DNA from: Rotaria sp. Silwood1 | Taxonomy: Eukaryota; Rotifera; Eurotatoria; Philodinida; Philodinidae | Length of the DNA stretch: 64,000 bases | Reading direction: 5' to 3' | Assembly (NCBI GenBank): GCA_905250075.1 | Contig: CAJNOP010000711.1 | Coordinates: 30,251-94,250 of the forward strand | In this document: in pieces, positions 49,078 to 63,051 of the stretch | Position numbering within the stretch: the stretch's first letter is position 1 | How the letters are laid out: the number at the start of each line of letters is the position of its first letter | The notes under the pieces: model-generated | What the model was told of the DNA's origin: nothing | Seen by the model: the letters and a program-made list of their open reading frames with translations, nothing else | The model's database searches: none | Translations under genes and position numbers: made by a program

Positions 49078-49602
49078 CTACCAAACAACACATTTTTTTA
49101 TTCGACTATTTCCTTGACCTGGTTTACATCCAAATACTCGGTCAAATTCATTAAAATTTGATGTAGGACCAATTACTCTAAAATACAACTAAATAATAAT
49201 ATCTTTGAGAACAATAGAATAAATAAAAAATTACCTAAAATGTTCAAGTGAATGAACACCAGTTATAATCTGATTGAGTGAATATGCATCGGTCATTTTA
49301 GTACACCAAAAATGAGCAAAATTGATGAAAAATAATTGTTCAGTCGAATATTTCGTTAGACCTGGTAATTTTTTGTCAACATTTATATTGTTTTTAGCCC
49401 AATTTTGATATGCCTATCAACGAATATATTTATTATAATAGCAAAAATCTATTAATTAGATTAAGTTAATTTATTTTTTTAAAGTATATATCACATTTTA
49501 TTTTTAAATTAAATGATTTACTTACATGAAAAGCAGCTTTAAGTCCACCATTGTCAGCAATATCTTCACCTTGTGTTTGATTACCAATGCTCTATATAAT
49601 AA

Positions 49603-49642
<40 letters not shown>

Positions 49643-52592
49643 GTAGAAAATGTGATTTTAAAAAGATAGTAACATTCATATGAATTTGTGGTACGGTAAA
49701 GTTACTATATTGTTCAATAATACATTGTTTACGATCATTGAATTTTTCAATTGTTTGATTAGTCCACCAAGGTATTCGATTTCCATCTTTATCAAATTGA
49801 CGACCAGTATCATCAAATCCATGTGTTATTTCATGTCCAATAATCATTCCAATACCTTAATTAATTATTTGCATCTTATTCTGTCAATATTAAAACATAC
49901 ATACCACCATAATTAAGATATCTTAAAAAAACATAAGAGAATATTTTTTTTTTGTATAATAAATTATTTAATTTTTACTTTGGAGCATCTTTATTAAAGA
50001 ATGGCAGTTGAAGAATACCAGCCGGAAAAACTAAAGACAGCAATCATTACTAATCAATTATAAACTTCAGTACATACAAATTTGATTTTGAGATGATTTA
50101 TAATATGCATTAATAATAGTTGGTGGAAGAAATTGCCATGCTTTTCGATCAACAGATTTTCGAAGAAATTGAAAATTTTCTATAGTTTTTATTTGACGTA
50201 TTTTAAAAATATTATGAATATAAGACGAATTGAAAACATACTAAATAGGTAACTTATTAATTGATTATATCTCAAAGCATGATATATTCAAAAAACAAAC
50301 AAATCTTTTTCAAAATAATTTAAACTCTTACCGCGGCATAATCATTTTCAAGTTTTGTGTTATTATTACTAGCCAAATAATCCGGATACCCAATTTGTTT
50401 ATCGATGGCTTTAGCCTAAAATATCTTTTTTTTTTTGTTTTATTGTTCACAATAAAATATATAATTATCAATATATACCTTTTCTATTGCTTTAATTTTT
50501 GATATATCATCCATCCATGAAGATTGATTGATTATATCAATAAATGAATTTCGAATATTTTCAATTATTTCTAACGACTTTATTTACAATAAAACAATTA
50601 ATATTTAGAAATATTCTATTATCGTTACTTGATTACGAGCATGTTCATCAAAATAATTTTTGATATAAAGTTTCGAAACTACAAAACCCATATTTGTATT
50701 AACATAAACACCACATTTTATTGTTCTTGGTTTTTCAGCATTCGTACCTTGAAAAACTCGATCAAATCGTTCTTTAATATTTCGAATATATCTTGGCATA
50801 TATTCTGATTGACTCATCATAAAACGCCATATGAAATAATTTTGTAAAATACGTGATGAAATTCCATTGATTATAGATGAAGCATTAATCAAAAAAGTTA
50901 ATTCCTTTATTGTCACACGATCGAGATCGTCTAGATATACATTACCAAACAAATATGCGCGACGAAGATAAGTAGTAAAATCAAACTATTCAAAAAAAAA
51001 AACAGAATATACAAGATCAAAAAAAGAAAACAAGATGAAAGAGTTACACTAGTATTCAATATATGAGAAAGATTTGAAATTGTGGTTCGAAGTGTTTCAT
51101 TATATCGAGCTCGTTGTTCACTTTTAGTCCAATAATACTAAATAACAAAAAAAACAGACTTCAACATAGTACTTATATAATTCAATAATATGACAAAGTC
51201 TAACTTTTGAAATATTCTTTTCAAAATCGTATATTTCATTGACATCTTGATTGATCATTGACGTATCATTGGTCAATGCTTCAGCTAAGCTATATATAAA
51301 TTGTCGATAAGCAATAGTAATATTAGTTTCTTTTGCATAATATTGACGTTGTGGTAATCCAAGACTACCTTGACCAATCTAAAACAATATCATATTTACA
51401 ATAAATACCTATTGATGTAATTCAATTTAATTTACTAAAATATTAGTTGCCGAAGAATTTTTCTCATCAATTGTACTAGATATTGAGAAGATAATATTAT
51501 AATTGTATTGACGAAGTTTAAGTAATAGATTTGTTAAATTAAACATTGAACTATTCCATGATAAACCTTGTAATATAGGCCAACCACCAAAATGAGTATT
51601 AATTAATGATAAGACAGGATCAATGCCTTCTATTTCAATATTTTCTTCATCAATACATGAACTATATAAAATACGAGCATTAATAACAGATTGAAGTTTG
51701 CCAGTTTCGTTTGTTGATATTGTTGACAGTAAATCTATAGAAAAATAACAAATAAATACATATTAGAGAAAGATAAATTCATTAGAATTTTACCAACAAT
51801 ATTTTCGTCAAGTTTTTTACTAAGAATTCCAAATATATCTTGTGTATTAGCTATAAATAATTCAAAAATGATCATAGTCAAAGAAAAGCTATTAGTTGAA
51901 ATTCTGTGGAGTTAAAATAAGCTGCTATTTTTAATCGTTGTATATATACTGTTATATTCTATCTTTTGTGTGCTATATTTCTTCACAATATACATTCACT
52001 TGAACCTCCGAAAATGCGATAAGAATTTATATTTTTATCCTTATACTTCAATACTCCTTGTAAATCGTGTTTCACAAAATAAACAGTTTAATTTACCATC
52101 ATCAGGTATTCTATTATTTTTAAGCCATGTTCCACAAGTAAATTGATAAAAATTCTCACATGGTTCAATCGATTGGTCAATACTATCGAGTAGATAATCA
52201 GCTATTAGAGAAAATAATAATTCTTTTTTTTTGTTTTTCATCTACACTAAATATTTACCTGCTTTAATACAGTATGGGCTCAAGCATAAATCACTTTTGT
52301 CTAAAATTAAATTAAATGTTTCAATATATATATTAGGAAATCAATACCATCTACTGATTTAGTATTCTTTTCATGAGCAAAGAGCACAACTAAAACAATT
52401 GTAGAAATAATAAAAATACCAAGGAGAATACCAAATAGTATAAATGCTCCTTTTAAACGTGATCCAAATAATGGTTTTGAACTATAAATGAGAAAAAAAG
52501 AAAATTCCAAAACTTTTATGTTGCATTAGTTTCTCAAAAATAAATGCATACTTGAGTCGTTCTGATGTTTCGATATTTGATTCAGCTTTCAT
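49078..52592 (-). CDS. M13 family zinc metallopeptidase (neprilysin/ECE-like)
   Basis: A type II membrane endopeptidase. I reconstruct 18 exons with in-frame GT-AG junctions, 2,241 nt, 746 residues (the family is about 750): 52592-52552, 52481-52348, 52300-52259, 52201-52097, 51850-51794, 51734-51436, 51378-51205, 51137-51048, 50985-50629, 50577-50479, 50415-50332, 50240-50078, 50030-49979, 49921-49905 (17 nt), 49855-49674, 49591-49526, 49413-49235, 49177-49078. A short cytoplasmic tail precedes one TM helix ([21 protein letters not shown]), then CLSPYC and [12 protein letters not shown]. Zinc ligands are the two His of [12 protein letters not shown], with the catalytic Glu between, and the Glu of GEDIADNGG. 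The C-terminus KKCVVW ends with the family's CxxW. No lesion. Likely cleaves small extracellular peptides (family knowledge); substrate unknown. Confidence 0.95.
49602..49643 (+). repeat. (AAT)n microsatellite
   Basis: About fourteen AAT units inside a short intron of the M13 peptidase gene. Confidence 0.9.
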
Positions 52593-55484
52593 CTAGTTCC
52601 TCTAATAGTTGTGTATCTGAATATCTGAAGTGAGATATGCAAAAATTGACTTGAAGTTTCAGGTTTGACAAAGATGAATTGATCTTCTCAAAATTTTTTA
52701 TGGGTTTTCATCCTGTATTTTCAAATTATAGGTTTTTTTTTGAAAGAACATATCAGAGTACAGCACTTGTCAAATCCATTTTTTAAATGTTTACTTTTCT
52801 TCCTCTAAAAAACTAAAATGTTAAAAAGAGGACTTTGCCAGGCGCTGCATTCTAACATGCTCTTTTCAAAGAAAAACTTGAATATATACAATGAAGGACC
52901 AGAGAGAATTTTGTGAGATTAAATGAGATGTTTTTGATCTTTGTTAGATGCATTACCTTCCCATCATAGACCAAATTTATCGTAACTATTTCATTAGATT
53001 TGAATATACTTGATTTCAAATGAGTTTTGAGGAAGGATGATCTTAATATTCAGTTAAAATAGTTTCTAGTGATGCATAAATTATATAAATTGTAGAGCAT
53101 AATTTAAATAAAACTTGCCTAGAAGTTTTTGGAATCGAGGAATTCGAATCTCTTTGCAGTATTTCGAAGTGTTTAAAAACGCACTTTGTCGAAGAAGAAC
53201 AATTATTCACTTGATTTTACGAAACTTATATATGAAGAGAAAAACAAATTGAACTTAATACTAACGGTTAGGTGGCTCATTGACTGTTAATATAAACAGG
53301 TAAGATGATGGAGTTGCCCAGCTTTTATTAATACTTATAACTAAGATATTAGTTAATTCATAATGTAAATGATCTATCCTATTCTGAATGGTTTCAGTAT
53401 AGATAGATACGAAGACATACTTATAGAAATAAGTGAATAAACACCAATTTTTGAGAATATAATGGAAGGATAGATCAAGACAATAGATAAAAGGGATACA
53501 TGTGGATTTAGAGAAATAGACTGAGGGAATAAAGACAGAAAATCGATTTAGGAGAACAGGCACATGTACAAGAAAATAAGTAAAGATATAGTTGTATACG
53601 TACAGACGAACAAATTGGTTTAGGCTTAGCGATGCTGCATTGAAATCCATACGAAATTTCAACTACAGAATCCTTCTGAAGCTAAGTAAAAAATGTTTTG
53701 TACGGGTCCTTATTTTTATGAAAATTAAAAAGTTTGATTTCATTGCAAAATTTAGAACAGTTTTTCAAGTTCCGTATGGAACTTTTATCCAGTGTGCTCT
53801 TGCCATAATCATATTTAAAGTTATTTAAAAGCGTTTAGGAAACTCATGTACCCTTACAAAGGGTTTACGAATATTAAAACCTTTTGATAAAACTTAAACA
53901 AGTGTTATTTGAAGGACACAGACCGTTTTCATAAACGGTAAAAAGAATTTTTTTTATATGTTGCAATTTCATAAACCCTTTAAAAGTTTATTATTTATAC
54001 ATTTTTTTTCAATGTATACTTGTAAAAAACAAGCAAACGAGTCTACATCTTATGAGTGTCAGATGTGACTGTAGAAGATAGAAGAGTTCTTCAACGACTT
54101 CAACACTTGTATCGACTTATCCCTACGGCATATCCTACTTTGGTTGAAAGGTAAAAATATCAAAAATAAAACTCATAGAAATGTTGAAAATGATAGTGTG
54201 TGAAAGGAGGAATTCCTTCACTTTTATATCTCCTGTTGCAATCCTCCGTTTTTCTTCCTCAACATCATTATAATTCGACATTTTCATCTTCGACATTTTA
54301 CTTTTCGACATTTTCATCTTCCACATTTTACTTTCAACATTATTACTCTCGATTAAATTAGGTTTATTCTGATAGATACTGTTGAACACATATTTATATA
54401 GGTTTTCCTGGCAGAAAATAAGACTAGATGTTGAGCTACAAAAGTGTCCGTTTAGTTTTTTCAGATAGAACAGATAGTTCGCAATCACACGAGAATCCTG
54501 CTAGCAAATAGTAGATAGAAGCGGTGTGAGCTTCTTTGATACGTTGTCACTAGGTATGCCAATGATTAGCAGAATGCATAATATATAAATTATAATAATC
54601 TTTGCTGATATTCTTCATTGTACTAACGCCTAAGAGCAAGACAGTGTGTTGATATAATAATCGAAAAATCATTTGCTTCACTAAATGTTATATATGTTTG
54701 CAAATTATCAATAACCTTATATCTGTTCAAATTCAAGGTTAATCACAAAGGATCCGGTTACATCTAAACAAGATGTTCTGCTCTCTCACACTGAATGGGC
54801 TCTTATGTAGAAACGTACTTTCAATCAGCGTATACAACACAATGAGAAATGATTGCGGAAAATTTTCTTTCGAAATTACAGCATCGAAAATCAAGTCAAA
54901 AAATAAATTATTTGCTAAAACTCAAAAAGATAAAATACAATGGAAACACTCTTTTCCTTACTCACTACAACCAATTGGGCGATTGAGATAGGAATAAGAA
55001 TATTTGCATACTAGACTACTACTGATGTTGATTGCATGCAGAAGTAGAGGATACAAGGGCGATGATAAATTTCAAGAACAACTCAATCGTTTGGCGAACA
55101 TGCTGTAATTCTATTCAAACATTACCAAAGCGTAATATGTAATTTCATTGCATTTATGACCATGAAAACGATAGATCGCCCCTGTATTGCGTTGTTCGAA
55201 TGATGCATTTTATAAACGAAATAGAAAACTTTCAGAATATGGACGTCTCAATCGAATTTCTTGACCTGGTAAGAGATCATTGCAGATGCAGATCTTCCTT
55301 TACTGCTGACAAACATCCACACCCACACCCTCACTATATGTTCTACATGTAGTGCAATGAGATCTTTTGTTACCCTTTATTAGGCATAAAACAATTCTAA
55401 GTGTTTGCTTCTTGTTCTCGAGTACTGATTTACAATGATTGGTAGTAAATCCGGAGCACTAGATATTAGAGTAACGGTTTTTCG
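52593..55484. other. intergenic between peptidase and K+ channel
   Basis: No gene is convincing. Open frames at 53261-53662 and 54135-54488 (-) are AT-driven. Contents: a 15-bp minisatellite (54274-54341) and a one-armed TGTGGG-like motif ATCCACACCCACACCCTCAC at 55314-55333. Confidence 0.5.
54274..54341. repeat. 15/30-bp minisatellite
   Basis: Four 15-bp units alternate TTCGACATTTTCATC and TTCGACATTTTACTT, followed by a partial unit. Read on the minus strand they encode an (S)KMSKMKM-like repeat in an open frame, but there is no evidence of a gene. Confidence 0.8.
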
Positions 55485-58181
55485 TTAAACAGCAGTTTTG
55501 GTAGTCATGGTTGCCAACATATCGGTATTGTTCTTGTCCACATCGACAGTTTCCTAAATACACGATGATATCGAATGAATGTAAGAAAGATCAGAATTCG
55601 TACGTACCGAAATCGCAATAGTACCAAATGGTTGGCTGGGCGTAATGGAATTGATTTCGTTAATCACTGTTTGTGATACCTCATTGGCATTATTCTTAGA
55701 GTTGTCGACGAAATCCCATTGAGGGTTACTTTGATCTATTAAATTTGGTGATGGGAGGGATGAAGTTAGTGAAGTCGGCAAACTTGTTTCAATATCATAT
55801 CTATGAACAATATCTTTGTTTTGATTGATCAAATGGAGTTTTTCTTACTCGTTTTTGTCGTTAGTACTAACAATGAGGGGATCAGTACAGGAATTTCCAT
55901 GTCCCGTTTCTAGATCTTCATTTTCTTCATCGGAGTAATCGTTGAAGACAATTTGTTCAGGTTTGATGTAGAGTTTACGTGTATATACTCGTTGATATCG
56001 ATCAACCAGAACTGAAACAAGCATACCAATAGTGCCTACACCAGTCAATGCACATAGCATAGCAGTCAAACGTCCGAGAGCTGTGACCGGCACTAAATCA
56101 CCATAGCTAAAAATGAAAAAACAACCCAAAAAAAATCTTTTTCTGTCTCTCATTTTTTTCACTTGTTGTCGAACAACACTTTTTTATGAAAACAGGCATT
56201 CTTACCCAACACTAGTGATTGTCACAATACCCCAATAGGTAGCTTTCGGTATAGAGTCGAAAACCGAATTCTCATTTGTACTCTCGATGAGGTAGACAGC
56301 TGCACCAAAGAGAAAAGCCATTAGTGTCAATGTGACTGCCAAAACAAGAAAATCGGGCATCGACTCTTTCACTGTCACGGCAAGAACACGTATAGTTTTA
56401 ATATTTTTAAAAACTCGATAAAATTTAAATATACGAGCACATCGAAGAACTCGTAATAATGCGAGACTATTGTAAATACTAGTATTCTGATTGCCCAATT
56501 GGTCGACAAGATTTAGGATCAGATTGATATAGAACGGAATGACAGCAACTATATCGATCCAATTCATAAAACTCTTGAAATATTTAGATAATGATGGTGT
56601 GCTGAGTAGACGTAGTATCAGTTCAAGAGTAAAAAATCCAATACAAATAACCTGAATTCGATGAAATGGCGATGAAAAATAGAGAAGACATGTGCTTTCG
56701 TTCGATTGAACGTCATTCAAATTCATCGAACCATTGTTCATTCCAATTTTATTCTGATTAATTTGTTTTTGACATGCATCTTCTGATAAATGTGCATATT
56801 GTGGCAACGATTCGACTGCCAAGGTAACCGTAGAGATGAGAATAATAATTAACGATAGAATATTAAACAGTTTGGCAATGAATGAAAATTCTGGATATTC
56901 CATAGTGGCCCAAATATATCGACGGCAACGATTTCGAGGTAATTGAGTTTTTTCAACCTCTTTCAAATTTTCATCTTTGCGTACTTGAGCAAGAGCATCG
57001 TGACCCAAATCAAAAAATGTGATTTCTTCAAGAAATGTATCGAGTGGTACCGAATTTGGTCGACGTAATCGACCCTTCGATTGATAATAATAGAGAATAG
57101 CTTCAAAGCAACCTCGATGACGATCAAAGAAATATTCATCAAGAACATTATCATAATAATATTTGCGCCGCTTTGCATTGCCTAACAACGTATTTGGATA
57201 GACTTCCAGAGTAGATTTGAATGTTTCAAAACGAACTCCACTTATATTAATGGTAATACGATTTTGAAGTGAAATATTCATAGGAACCTTTCGTCTTTCA
57301 GCTTCGACTATCTGTTGATGTGATAGCTCTCGCATATCGATGGCATCCCTAGTAAATCAATCATCCGAAAGAAAATCATTAATCGTATGCAAAGTGGAAG
57401 AAAAAGAAGCAGTACGTTTGTATATGAGTGAATTGCAACTTTTTGATACAACTGAGATTTTAGCTGTGTATCCGACGAATAATGAGTCTCCTACTACCAT
57501 ATAAAAAAACGAAATTTTTGAAACATGGAAGAAAAGAAAAACAAGATAATGAATAGTCTCGCGACACTTTATGGCATACATTTCGTGATTTTTTTTTTGT
57601 CTAGAAGGACATGTTAGTGTTGTACAATCCGTACAATTTTCAGCCTCCAATCTCTATCTCTGTTAGGGAGAAGTTTACATTAAATGAAGAAATGCAAAAG
57701 AACATTTTTCATTAACTTAACATTTTTTACGGTGCATTTATGTGGGAGTAAGTTGTATTTCACTTCATATGTGATGAAATGTTGATGAACTTTTGTTGTG
57801 TAACATAGGCATAGAATGTAATAAAATACACTGCACAAAAATTGTTTAGGTCTACTTTCATTTGTTCGCGCTAATTATACGAAAAAATTACAACTCACTG
57901 GTATACGAAAGTGTGCATACAAGACAAGAAAGACACGCAGCTTACCAAAAATTTAGATTACTTACGGACTACGTTGATGTAAAAATGTATCATTCGTTTT
58001 GAATATTTTTCGACACTGTCTGAAACGATATACACAAATCAAGACATATGAATGAGTCTTGTTATAGATAGTACCTCATTAAATTGGTAAGAAATTGACA
58101 ATCGTTTGACGATGACTTTCGATTAGTAGCATCCACTTGATCTTGATGATGGGCAGATTGTGATGTGTCTGATGTGTTCAT
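55485..58181 (-). CDS. voltage-gated K+ channel, Shaker/Kv superfamily
   Basis: Six exons in frame, 607 residues: 58181-58075, 58019-57966, 57348-56206, 56106-55849, 55800-55608, 55553-55485. The T1 tetramerisation domain begins INISGVRFETFKSTLEVYPNT. S1 is FNILSLIIILISTVTLAVE, S2 IQVICIGFFTLELILRLL, S3 WIDIVAVIPFYINLI, S4 LLRVLRCARIFKFYRVFK with basic residues at third positions, and S5 FLVLAVTLTLMAFLFGAAVY. The pore TYWGIVTITSVGYGDLVPVT carries the GYGD filter, split by an intron between the two Gly bases. S6 (MLCALTGVGTIGMLVSVLVDRY) lacks the PxP bend of Kv1-4 channels. The last short exon ends KTAV, a class I PDZ ligand like the ETDV of Kv1. That exon rests on a GTACGT donor and a TTTAG acceptor; read-through would instead give a short alternative tail. 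Plasma membrane channel; no lesion. Confidence 0.93.
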
Positions 58182-58861
58182 GTTTCAATGATCTATGAAA
58201 ATATATGAGCATGGAGTGAACAGTCGATCAACAAGCACTATTCCAATTAGGTAGGAAAATCTCGAAAATTTAATTATTTTGATGAACGCCTTATCGTATG
58301 ACAAATTACAACAAAATGTTTATATTTTAAGTCATACTTAACATACAAAAATGAAGAAGCTTTTGTGATGATCAAGTCAAAATATCGAAAATCTGACTTC
58401 CTTGGAACTGGACATCTCACGTTTGTCATCACTCACTTCTTCTGTGCACGCATTTTCTAATTTGTTCCAGATATCCAAACTTTGGAAAATTATTTCATCT
58501 AGGGTTTGTAAGAGCTGCTAATTTTCGACATTTTATAACTTTACCTGTTGAAGTCACACCGTACAAAATTCTGAATAAAATACAGTATGTTGAAAGCTGA
58601 ATTACAAGAACCTGTTAGTTATTTTATTCAAGGACAAGTATGAAATTATGTTTACCGTTTGCTTGATCACTTCGGATGTTCGATAGAAGAATGAATGAAA
58701 TAAGAAAAAAAAATTGCAGTGAAGCAGTACAGGTAAATATATTTCTCTCTCAATTATCGAGAGTCGAATTGGGACACCAATACTGTTGATAAGAAGCAAA
58801 AACAGAAACAATCTACACAAAAAATGCCTCTCCATCCTAAATTAATATCGGATAAGTATAG

Positions 58862-58930
58862 GATGTGAGTGTAGATGTGAATGTATGAATGAGTATTACT
58901 ACCAGTGTGATGCATATCTGTACTCACATC
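58862..58930. repeat. TGTGGG-like fold-back, degenerate
   Basis: GATGTGAGT at 58862-58870 is inverted exactly as ACTCACATC at 58922-58930; the left arm continues as GTAGATGTGAATGTATG. Confidence 0.7.
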
Positions 58931-59506
58931 TCAGAGATCTCAAAAAGTGTGTCGTCGTTATAGCACCGTCAACTACACATGTGGATTCTGTTTCGCTTGA
59001 TTTCAGTATTCACTCTATTATTATTCTCTCTCATGAGAAAAAAAATGCCTTGTTGAAAGTCAACAAAATGCGCTAGTGGTCGATTGCTTATTGAAATTTT
59101 TATGCAAATGAAACAATTACTAAAGTGTATGTTGTGCAGGAGCATCGTATTTTTTACAAGAAAAAGAAGCAGAAAATATATGTACAGCAAGTAGCTTTTG
59201 CGTAGTCTATGAGAATGATTCATTTGGCGCATGCAGAACGTGTTTCTTTTACCAAAAACAACAAGAAAACCATCATTTGCATACCATTCTGATCCAAATA
59301 AAATCTTACCAAAAAATCAAGTGAATGTTGTTAGATTCAAAATAAAGTATAGTGGCATGAATTGACTTCTCGTCCTCACAGAATAAACTCAAGTAAAAAT
59401 CTGTTTGAAAATAAATTAAAATAAGAGATGAAGAATAAGATAATCGACAGTGCTGAGTTGATTACGAAGTAAAAACATCTACGACACATAAAATAGTTGA
59501 TATGTT

Positions 59507-59529
59507 TCTCTCTCTCTCTCTCTCTCTCT
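59507..59529 (+). repeat. (CT)n microsatellite
   Basis: About eleven CT units without interruption. Confidence 0.9.
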
Positions 59530-62529
59530 AATTGTTGTTGATATTGTTGGTCTCTCACTTCTTCTGAGTATATCGATAATAATACTCTGATTTTTAATTT
59601 TCTCTCTAAAAAGAGTTATTAAAAACATATCGATGATAGAGATTTCAAGATAGTCTAGGCTGAACTTTCTCATCATTTTTGGATGCACGCTAAATTGTTT
59701 GGAAATGTGAGATGCTAGACAAACATGAGCAACTATATATATTTAACAATTAAGATAAAATAAAATTTCTTAGAAAGAATTCATCATCAACAAAATTATA
59801 ACACCAATATTGTACTACTTGGGACTTCAATGTTTCATTCAGTGCCCTTGTCTGTTTGATGACAGAAGAGTCACTGGAAGAAATGTCTTAGATTAATCTT
59901 GACATACACAATGGAATCTTGTCGATTCATGCAATCAGAGCCCATGATTGAATCTCCATGTCAGATCACGAATGTTTGTGAATAATATCATTTGGAAAGA
60001 CAAATTGTTTAATATTCTATTGTGTTTTCATATATTTTCAAATTTGGCTAGCACGAAAGTCGACAACAACATTTTATTACTCAAAATGATTGTTAAGCGA
60101 CGCTACTTCATTAAATTGTTTTTTTATGACTGAGTAATTTTTGTGAATTGAGTATGCATAAGTTCCGTTAATACCTCGAACAAATGAGAAAGAACTTCTT
60201 TAACTAGATTGGAGAGAATATCATTGTGCTGATTTTAGAAACCTTTTCAGCTTTCCTCCCGATTGTCGAGAGACAGTACGCATATCATTCGATTCACAAT
60301 AAAAAAAAGTCTATCAAATTCACAAATCCAACTAGAATATGACTATGTTATAATTTGAAATAATCTTGATCTTCAAACCTCAACGACGAAATAATTCAAC
60401 ATGTTGTTTAATTGCGATTCAAAAGTTCTACAAAAGCCACTGTTTTGGCGATGCTTTTTTTTTAAAAGAATTTCTGTTTTTACTCTTGTTCGTACATGAT
60501 TTTAATAATTAAAGGAAGGATTTCCTTTTTGTAACTCAGTGCTAAATGTTGAATATATACTTGAGAGAAAAAATAACTTGCCTTGTAAGACTAGCTAGTG
60601 GTTCAGATTAAGATCTTGATGAAAGGAGTATATTCATTTTCATGATGACTATATAGAATTGACTAAGAACGTTCTCGACGAAACTGTGAACTATATTTTG
60701 CAACGTATGTTGGTTTCTTTCTGCAATGAACAGTATTTTAGCATAATTTGTACAACAATTCAGTTACTAGCATTGAAGGAAAAATTTACAAGACATCAAC
60801 GCGCTCTCTAAATGTATGTAATTGGATTACATATTAATTCTCTGGCTCTTGTATCTTCCTTGTTCACATTATTTCATTCAACGAACAGTGCAAATTCTGG
60901 TCTTTATTTAACATTTGACCAGCATAAATATCTGCTTCAATCTTTTGTACTTCAAAAGAAGGACACTCATGGGGTACAAACACGCTTGATGCTATGTGTT
61001 CTTGAATTAAGATCTACATCTTAATATGTCCAAAAGTATATGCATCCTTTTTCTTACAAAGTGTATGAATGGAATAATAGATTTCAGCACCATGAAGCCC
61101 AATTTTTTTATGGTTATACCTTTTTAAGATAATCATAGTGCACAGTATGCCTTCAAAGTTACTCGGAGGGTAATGTTCGAGCACCTGATGATATCCGGCA
61201 CTCCAGAAGGAATGGATAATGTTTTTTACTAATTTGGCAATATGTAGTTTCAAAGATTTGTTTTTTTTATGCCAAAAGATATACGGCGAAATTTTCTTCA
61301 AAAACAGTTAAGAAGATTTTAGTAAAAATATATGAAATGGAAAACTTCACGAAAAATATTAAAAAACGCTAACGTCCTCAGCTTCATAACCAAATAACGA
61401 GATTGTTTCAACTTTTATTTTTCTGTATTCTAGCATACGAAAATGTAACTATCCATTTACGAGGGAAGGTATCCAAGTGTAACGCACCGTTTTGAATCGG
61501 ATGCATTCCAGTTTGTAGAGCTCGATGAGCTAATTCTACTGACATAAAGTGTTCTTCCACAAAGGGCTTTAGATTAGATAAAATCAACGAATATTACGTG
61601 TGAAAAATTAAGTTAGATTATCTCTTTTTTCACTGTAGATTCTCAAATCAATAGACTTAAAACTGCTTAATAATATCTTATTCTGTTTGTTTGAATGTTG
61701 TTAGCATTGTACAGATGAATAGTTCACCTACAAAGCTATGGAAAACATCCATAATTCTGAGAGAATACTATTTGATTATACCTGGAGTTTAATCCTTGCT
61801 GGGATGTATAGTCTGAATATGTGACTACTGCTTGTGGTTGTTTCGCTCGCTTTATTTGGAGAATATTCAACATAGATTTGATGAAAATGATACATAATGC
61901 AGAGAAGTTCGAAACATCATATTCATCTACAATGGTTCCAAGAGATAAACGTGCTCTCATCACCATTATTTCCTAAGCAGTTGTTCAGTGTCAAAGAAAA
62001 ATAGACTTCTTTCACGCTCTATAGCGGCCACTTGACCATTCAAACGAAAACAGTGGTCGAAACTCATAGCTAGAGAGAAGTAGAACCAGCAAGGCTTAAA
62101 CTTGATGATAGTAGCATTGAAACATACAGAGTAAGATATCATCAAGCAGTTTTTAGTCTATTAATTGAGACTTTATAGCCAAAAGTACAATGATCAATGA
62201 TCAAACTTGATCTTTTGCACTGTAATATGTAAAATTTCAGTGTTTTTAAATGTGATCTCTCACAAGTAGAAGTAATTGATTTTTGTCTCATTTAAAGTCC
62301 TATGGGGAAGAACGCTTTCTATCATTAGAATCACCTTGTCGAGTTCTATCAACTTGGACACATCGAAATCAAAACGACACGTCACATTTGGATGTTTTCT
62401 CTTATAGGCTTCCTTCGAGTAATTGGTAAATTCTTATAGATACTAACAGACAGATGAAATATAAGCAAGCAAACACACAAACTTATTTGGTTTCATATAA
62501 ATTCTTTCAGTCGCGGAAGAAATTGTTTT

Positions 62530-62680
62530 TTTTTCGTAAAAAAGCCTTTTCTTTACTAAAAAAAATTCAAACTCAAAATTTTGAAAAACCGATTATAGTC
62601 TCGAATTCCTCGAGCTCGATTTTCTTTCATCAAACTTTACGAATAATTGCCATTCTCTCGAAACAGCATTTCTTTCGTAA
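62530..62680. repeat. dispersed copy of the 37.5-kb repeat
   Basis: AATTTTGAAAAACCGATTAT, then TCTCGAATTCCTCGAGCTCG, then CTTTACGAATAATTGCCATT align in order with the first unit at 37500-37590 (TTTTGAAAAACTGACC, TTCGAATTCCCCGACCTC, CTTTATAAAATATCG). Confidence 0.6.
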
Positions 62681-63051
62681 AAAAATTAAGAACATTGTTA
62701 AAATCGATATTTTAGTATCTTGAATTAATCAACTTCTATTATATCAGTCGTTATTGTAGAACTCTTCTTTGTCGTCGTCATCACTAATCATACAATCTCA
62801 GATTTCATCAATTATGACGCATAAAATGAATGCCAGTTCGATTACTTTATTGTTGCTTGATTTGTACTATCGACGGTGAATTCATAAACACTCGGTATGG
62901 ACAATTTTGAAGAATCAGGCGAATTTGTGTTAGTTCGTGCAACGAGATGTTTCTTTGTCTGCTCGATAACGGAAGTTTGAAACATGAATCGTTTCATGAT
63001 GATTTTTGGCATCAGGTAAATAATGGTGTTGGAGTAAAGATCTGATCGAAG

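Noticed and set aside
53261-53662. 133-codon open frame
   Set aside because: Composition (Y, F, I, S rich) is what stop-poor AT-rich DNA gives; no domain, no intron logic.
53860-54000. AAAGGGTTTACG and ATAAACCCTTTAAAAGTTTA as a further satellite copy
   Set aside because: Similar to the satellite at the left end over only 12-16 bases with no repeat period; chance in AT-rich DNA cannot be excluded.
54135-54488. 117-codon open frame with KMSKMKM repeats
   Set aside because: The repeat is a 15-bp minisatellite; the flanks show no protein-like character.
61014-61301. 95-codon minus-strand frame
   Set aside because: Some protein-like words (SFWSAGYHQVLEHYPPSNFEG), but no family recognised, no splice context, and part overlaps repeat-like sequence; kept only as a note.
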